DNA from: Polaromonas sp.
GTDB taxonomy: Bacteria; Pseudomonadota; Gammaproteobacteria; Burkholderiales; Burkholderiaceae_C
Reading direction: 5' to 3'
DNA: 64,000 nt
Assembly: GCF_012927455.1 (NCBI RefSeq)
Contig: NZ_JABBPE010000004.1
Location: 62,001 to 126,000 of the forward strand
Shown here: one piece after another, positions 60,872 to 64,000 of the stretch
Position numbering within the stretch: the first letter of the stretch is position 1
Layout of the letters: each line of letters starts with the position of its first letter
Notes under the pieces: model-generated
Told to the model about the DNA's origin: nothing
The model's database searches: none
What the model saw: only the letters and a program-made list of their open reading frames with translations
Translations under genes and position numbers: made by a program

Positions 60872-63370
60872 ATGCACATCCTTTGTCTGGGCGGTGGCCC
60901 CGCAGGCCTGTATTTCGCCCTGCTGATGAAATTGCAGAACCCGGCAAACCAGGTGACGGTGGTCGAGCGCAACCGCCCGTTTGACACCTTTGGCTGGGGT
61001 GTGGTGCTGTCCGACCAGACGCTGGTCAACCTGCAGAAGGCAGACCCGCTGAGCGCCCGGCTGATTGGCGACGCCTTCAATCATTGGGACGACATCGAGG
61101 TGTTTTTCAAAGGCCGCGCCGTTCGCTCCGGCGGCCACGGTTTTTGCGGCATAGGCCGCAAGCGGCTGCTCAACATCCTGCAGGAGCGCTGCCTGGGCCT
61201 GGGTGTTGACCTGGTATTTGAAACCGACGCGCAGGACGACCAGGCAATTGCTGCGCAATACAGCGCCGACCTGGTGATAGCCAGCGACGGCCTTAACAGC
61301 CGCATTCGCAGCCGCTACGCCGCTACTTACCAGCCCGACGTTGAGCTGCGCGCCTGCCGCTTTGTCTGGCTGGGCACCCACCAAACCTTTGACGCCTTCA
61401 CCTTTGCCTTCGAGCAGACCGAGCACGGCTGGTTTGCCGCCCATGCCTACAAGTTTGACGACGACACCTCGACCTTCATCGTCGAGACGCCAGACGCGGT
61501 GTGGAAGGCGCACGGCCTGGACCAGATGAGCCAGCAAGACGGCATTGCCTTTTGCGAGCGGCTGTTTGCCAATTACCTGGACGGCCACGCGCTGATGAAC
61601 AACGCCGCGCATGTGCGCGGCTCGGCAATCTGGATCCGCTTTCCGCGTGTCGTCTGCCAGCGCTGGGTGCACCACGAAATATTGCCCCCAAAGGCCTTCG
61701 GCCTGGCCCCCCAAGGGGGCGCGCCTGGCTTGGGGCGGCCCGGCGCCGAGGCCATCGCCGGCAGGCGCGTGCCGATTGTGCTGATGGGCGACGCGGCGCA
61801 TACCGCGCATTTCTCAATTGGCAGCGGCACCAAGCTGGCGCTGGAAGACGCGATTGAGTTGACGCGCTGTTTTGCGCAGCACGCAAATGCCGACGAAGCG
61901 CTGCAGGCCTATGAAGCACTACGCGCTGTGGAGGTGCTGAAGATCCAGAACGCGGCGCGCAACTCGACCGAATGGTTTGAGAACGTGGACCGCTACAGCG
62001 GACTGCAAGCCGAGCAGTTTTTCTACTCGCTGCTGACGCGTTCGCAGCGCATCAGCCACGAAAATCTGCGCGTGCGCGATGCCGCCTGGCTGCAAGGCTA
62101 CGAGCAGTGGCTGGCGCACCAAACTGCCCCGGCACATTCGGGTCGCGCCGCGAAGGGCATCCCCCCGCAAGCGACGGCTCCCTCTGAGGGCAGCGCAATA
62201 TGCGAAGCGACAAGCGTGGGGGCCACCTGCCCGCCCATGCTGCTGCCGCTGACGGTGCGCGGCATCACGTTGAAAAACCGCATCGTCGTCTCACCCATGG
62301 CCATGTACAGCGCGGTCGACGGCGTGGCCCAGGACTTTCATTTGGTGCACTTGGGGGCGCGCGCCCTGGGCGGCGCGGCGCTGGTGTTTGTTGAAATGAC
62401 CGCGCCTTCGCCCCATGGCCGCATTACCCCGGGCTGCACCGGCCTGTGGAACGACGTGCAGATGCTGGCCTTCAAACGCATCGCCGATTTTGTTCACGCC
62501 TCGGGCGCGGGCGCCAAAATCGGCCTGCAGCTGGGCCACAGCGGCCCCAAAGGCTCGACGCAGCTGGGCTGGGAAGCGCCCGATGAACCGCTGACCGAGG
62601 GCAACTGGCCGCTGCTGGCCGCCAGCGCCGTCGCCTACGGCCCGACCAGCCAGCGGCCGCACGCCATGACGCCGGAGGACATGGCGCTGCTGAAGAGTCA
62701 GTTTGTGCAGGCGACCCGGCGCGGCGTTGAAGCTGGTTTTGACTGGCTGGAGCTGCAATGCGCGCACGGCTACCTGCTGTCGAGCTTCATCACCCCGCTG
62801 ACCAATCAGCGCAACGACGAGTATGGCGGCAGCCTGGAAAACCGCTGCCGCTACCCGTTGGAGGTGTTCCGCGCGATGCGGGCCGTCTGGCCCGCGCTGC
62901 TGCCCATGAGCGTGCGCATTTCTGCCCACGACTGGGCGCCCGGCGGCAACACCGACGACGACGCGGTGCAAATCGCCCGGCTGTTCAAGACCGAAGGCTG
63001 CGATTTCATCGATGTCTCCTCGGGCCAGACCACGCGCGCCGCCAAGCCGGTGTATGGCCGCATGTACCAGACGCCGTTCGCCGATCGCATCCGCAACGAA
63101 GTCGGCATACAGACGATTGCCGTCGGCGCCATTTCGGAGGTCGACCATGTCAACAGCATCATTGCCGCTGGCCGCGCCGACCTGTGCGCGCTGGCCCGCC
63201 CACACCTGGCCGACCCGGCCTGGACGCTGCACGAAGCGGCCAAGCTGCAAAGCCAGCAGGTCAGCTGGCCCTTGCCTTACCTGAGCGGCCGGGACCAGCT
63301 GTACCGCGAGATTTACAAGCAAAAAGAGGCTCTAGCCCAAGAAGGGCGGGCGCAGCCTGCTATTAAATAA
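60872..63370 (+). CDS. Bifunctional salicylyl-CoA 5-hydroxylase/oxidoreductase-type enzyme
   Basis: An 832-residue fusion. The N-terminal FAD monooxygenase (1-415) has the dinucleotide motif [13 protein letters not shown] (4-16) and [20 protein letters not shown]. The C-terminal part (452-815) is an Old Yellow Enzyme FMN domain ([47 protein letters not shown]). Relatives act on salicylyl-CoA or 2-aminobenzoyl-CoA in gentisate-type or aerobic CoA-dependent aromatic catabolism. Three segments derive from dispersed repeats: about 269-300 (before GDAAH), about 420-450 (the linker) and 817-832 (the C-terminus, [15 protein letters not shown]). The gene precedes a MarR regulator. Confidence 0.87.
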   Translation: MHILCLGGGPAGLYFALLMKLQNPANQVTVVERNRPFDTFGWGVVLSDQTLVNLQKADPLSARLIGDAFNHWDDIEVFFKGRAVRSGGHGFCGIGRKRLLNILQERCLGLGVDLVFETDAQDDQAIAAQYSADLVIASDGLNSRIRSRYAATYQPDVELRACRFVWLGTHQTFDAFTFAFEQTEHGWFAAHAYKFDDDTSTFIVETPDAVWKAHGLDQMSQQDGIAFCERLFANYLDGHALMNNAAHVRGSAIWIRFPRVVCQRWVHHEILPPKAFGLAPQGGAPGLGRPGAEAIAGRRVPIVLMGDAAHTAHFSIGSGTKLALEDAIELTRCFAQHANADEALQAYEALRAVEVLKIQNAARNSTEWFENVDRYSGLQAEQFFYSLLTRSQRISHENLRVRDAAWLQGYEQWLAHQTAPAHSGRAAKGIPPQATAPSEGSAICEATSVGATCPPMLLPLTVRGITLKNRIVVSPMAMYSAVDGVAQDFHLVHLGARALGGAALVFVEMTAPSPHGRITPGCTGLWNDVQMLAFKRIADFVHASGAGAKIGLQLGHSGPKGSTQLGWEAPDEPLTEGNWPLLAASAVAYGPTSQRPHAMTPEDMALLKSQFVQATRRGVEAGFDWLELQCAHGYLLSSFITPLTNQRNDEYGGSLENRCRYPLEVFRAMRAVWPALLPMSVRISAHDWAPGGNTDDDAVQIARLFKTEGCDFIDVSSGQTTRAAKPVYGRMYQTPFADRIRNEVGIQTIAVGAISEVDHVNSIIAAGRADLCALARPHLADPAWTLHEAAKLQSQQVSWPLPYLSGRDQLYREIYKQKEALAQEGRAQPAIK
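61683..61748. repeat. Family B-like repeat inside the FAD domain
   Basis: TTGCCCCCAAAGGCCTTCGG, then GGCCCCCCAAGGGGGC and a GC-rich tail. It codes for an extra [20 protein letters not shown] segment just before the [11 protein letters not shown] motif, where related enzymes have a short turn. Confidence 0.6.
62141..62223 (-). repeat. Family B repeat as interdomain linker
   Basis: The complement carries CCCCCACGCTTGTC and the GCTGCCCTCAGAGGGAG hairpin. It is read as [15 protein letters not shown], the same frame as the GT9 copy (PSGGSELHAVRSVGA). It lies exactly between the two catalytic domains. Confidence 0.8.
63321..63370 (-). repeat. Family A repeat forming the C-terminus of the fusion enzyme
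   Basis: On the minus strand: TTTAATAGC, then AGGCTGCGCCCG and TGGGCTAGAGCC. The coding strand reads [15 protein letters not shown], then TAA inside the hairpin region. The CAA-TAA stop of non-coding copies is CAA-GAA here. Confidence 0.85.
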
Positions 63371-63465
63371 GGAGTTCGCAGATCGGGTAAGCCGACATCG
63401 GCGTGTTGTGACGGTAGCTCTCGGTTTGCGCTGCGCCAAGCCGACCTACAACACAAATACAGGCC

Positions 63466-63520
63466 AAAAGTGGCTCTAGCCCAATAACCACGGGCGCAAG
63501 CAGCTATTAATTACATAGCA
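63466..63520 (-). repeat. Family A repeat just upstream of the MarR gene
   Basis: On the minus strand: GCTATGTAATTAATAGC, then TGCTTGCGCCCGTGG and TGGGCTAGAGCC. In the frame of coding copies it has CAA-TAA. Two copies, 96 bases apart, surround the end of the fusion gene. This one ends 13 bases before the MarR start, next to its ribosome site. Confidence 0.85.
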
Positions 63521-63532
63521 AAAGGAAAAGCA

Positions 63533-64000
63533 ATGGACATGGAAGCACGCGGCCGCAGCGAACACCCTGAAGCCCTGCGGCTCTGGCTGCGGCTGCTAAC
63601 CTGCACCCAACTGGTCGAAAAGCAGGTGCGCAGCCAGCTGCGCGAGCAGTTTGACACCACGCTGCCGCGCTTTGACCTGATGGCGCAGCTCGAACGCAAG
63701 CCCGAAGGCCTGAAGATGAACGAGCTGTCGCGCCGCATGATGGTGACGGGCGGCAACATTACCGGCATCACCGACCAGCTGGTGAACGAAGGCCTGGTTG
63801 AGCGCGTGGAAGTAACCGGTGACCGCCGCGTCTGTCGCGTGCGCCTGACGCCGCTCGGGCGCTCGCAATTTGACGCGATGGCCAGGCAGCACGAAGGCTG
63901 GATCGTCGCCGCCTTTGACGGCCTGGCCCCGCCTGAAGTCGAAGCCCTGCACCGGCTGCTGGGCAAGGTCAAACAGCATTTCAACGACACCCCACTGGAA
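63533..64000 (+). CDS. MarR-family transcriptional regulator (partial, 3' end outside window)
   Basis: An open frame of 156 codons from the ATG at 63533 to the window edge, with no stop. AAAGGAAAAG lies just before the start. The MarR winged helix is clear: LPRFDLMAQLERKPEGLKMN, ELSRRMMVTGGNITGITDQL and the wing VEVTGDRRVCRVRLTPLG. It is downstream of the aromatic-CoA enzyme on the same strand and probably represses it, releasing on an aryl-CoA ligand. The palindrome at 60823-60836 is its candidate site. Confidence 0.9.
   Translation, partial: MDMEARGRSEHPEALRLWLRLLTCTQLVEKQVRSQLREQFDTTLPRFDLMAQLERKPEGLKMNELSRRMMVTGGNITGITDQLVNEGLVERVEVTGDRRVCRVRLTPLGRSQFDAMARQHEGWIVAAFDGLAPPEVEALHRLLGKVKQHFNDTPLE

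Overview
The window is a 64 kb piece of a GC-rich chromosome from a betaproteobacterium, most likely family Comamonadaceae (a Polaromonas, Rhodoferax or Acidovorax relative). This placement is an inference from gene content: Bug/TctC binding protein, DUF1840, DUF3108, DUF3422, DUF3567, a PhaM-type granule protein, and a bifunctional salicylyl-CoA-type hydroxylase/oxidoreductase. No rRNA or tRNA gene, CRISPR array, prophage or intact insertion sequence was seen.

Layout. 1-3.9 kb: end of tgt, then a glycosyltransferase 9 / GtrA / ArnT-type cluster for envelope glycosylation. 4-7.1 kb: aldo/keto reductase, a DUF4331 secreted protein and a small lipoprotein. 7.2-10 kb: minus-strand run of poorly known membrane or exported proteins. 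10-13.8 kb: a patch with an IS21-like scar, yghU, a second GST, an alpha/beta hydrolase and a gdx (sugE) guanidinium exporter. 13.9-26 kb: MFS-PlsC fusion, XRE regulator, catalase-like peroxidase with ohrR, uncharacterised lipoprotein plus SRPBCC protein, DUF3422, secreted esterase and a FIST protein. 26-31.6 kb: phaM, a DksA-like protein, MarC, FAH-family hydrolase, DUF3108 and DUF3567. 31.7-42 kb: multicopper oxidase plus SCO, a kinase remnant, an AbrB-type transporter, ChaN-like lipoprotein, omega-amino acid aminotransferase, purU, LysR, a receiver-only regulator and an RluF-like pseudouridine synthase.

42.5-46.5 kb is a periplasmic redox cluster: a sorbosone-dehydrogenase-like propeller, a small cytochrome c, and an AniA-class copper nitrite reductase-like lipoprotein fused to cytochrome c. 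The fusion has every copper ligand but no His at either usual catalytic-His position. A perfect Crp/Fnr-type palindrome lies upstream of it. 46.6-56.2 kb is a transport-plus-activation operon (long-chain acyl-CoA synthetase, LivGHMKF-type ABC transporter, PaaK-like ligase) divergent from its own Crp/Fnr regulator, with TTGTC/GACAA operators between them. 56.2-59 kb is a decaying nickel-type metal island: a HupE/UreJ remnant, a frameshifted anchor protein, an NreB-like MFS pump and its RcnR-family repressor with a G-tract operator. 59.2-64 kb holds a Bug binding protein, DUF1840, the bifunctional aromatic-CoA enzyme and the start of a MarR gene.

The most unusual feature is the behaviour of two dispersed repeat families. 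Family A (about 11 copies; a GCTAT..ATAGC hairpin followed by a GCCC/GGGC arm) and family B (about 5 copies; CCCCCACGCTC ... GCTGCCCCCCGAGGGGG) occur between genes and also inside genes. Coding copies of each family use the same reading frame. In family A the intergenic copies carry an in-frame CAA-TAA stop where coding copies have sense codons. One enzyme gene (60872-63370) contains three repeat-derived segments.
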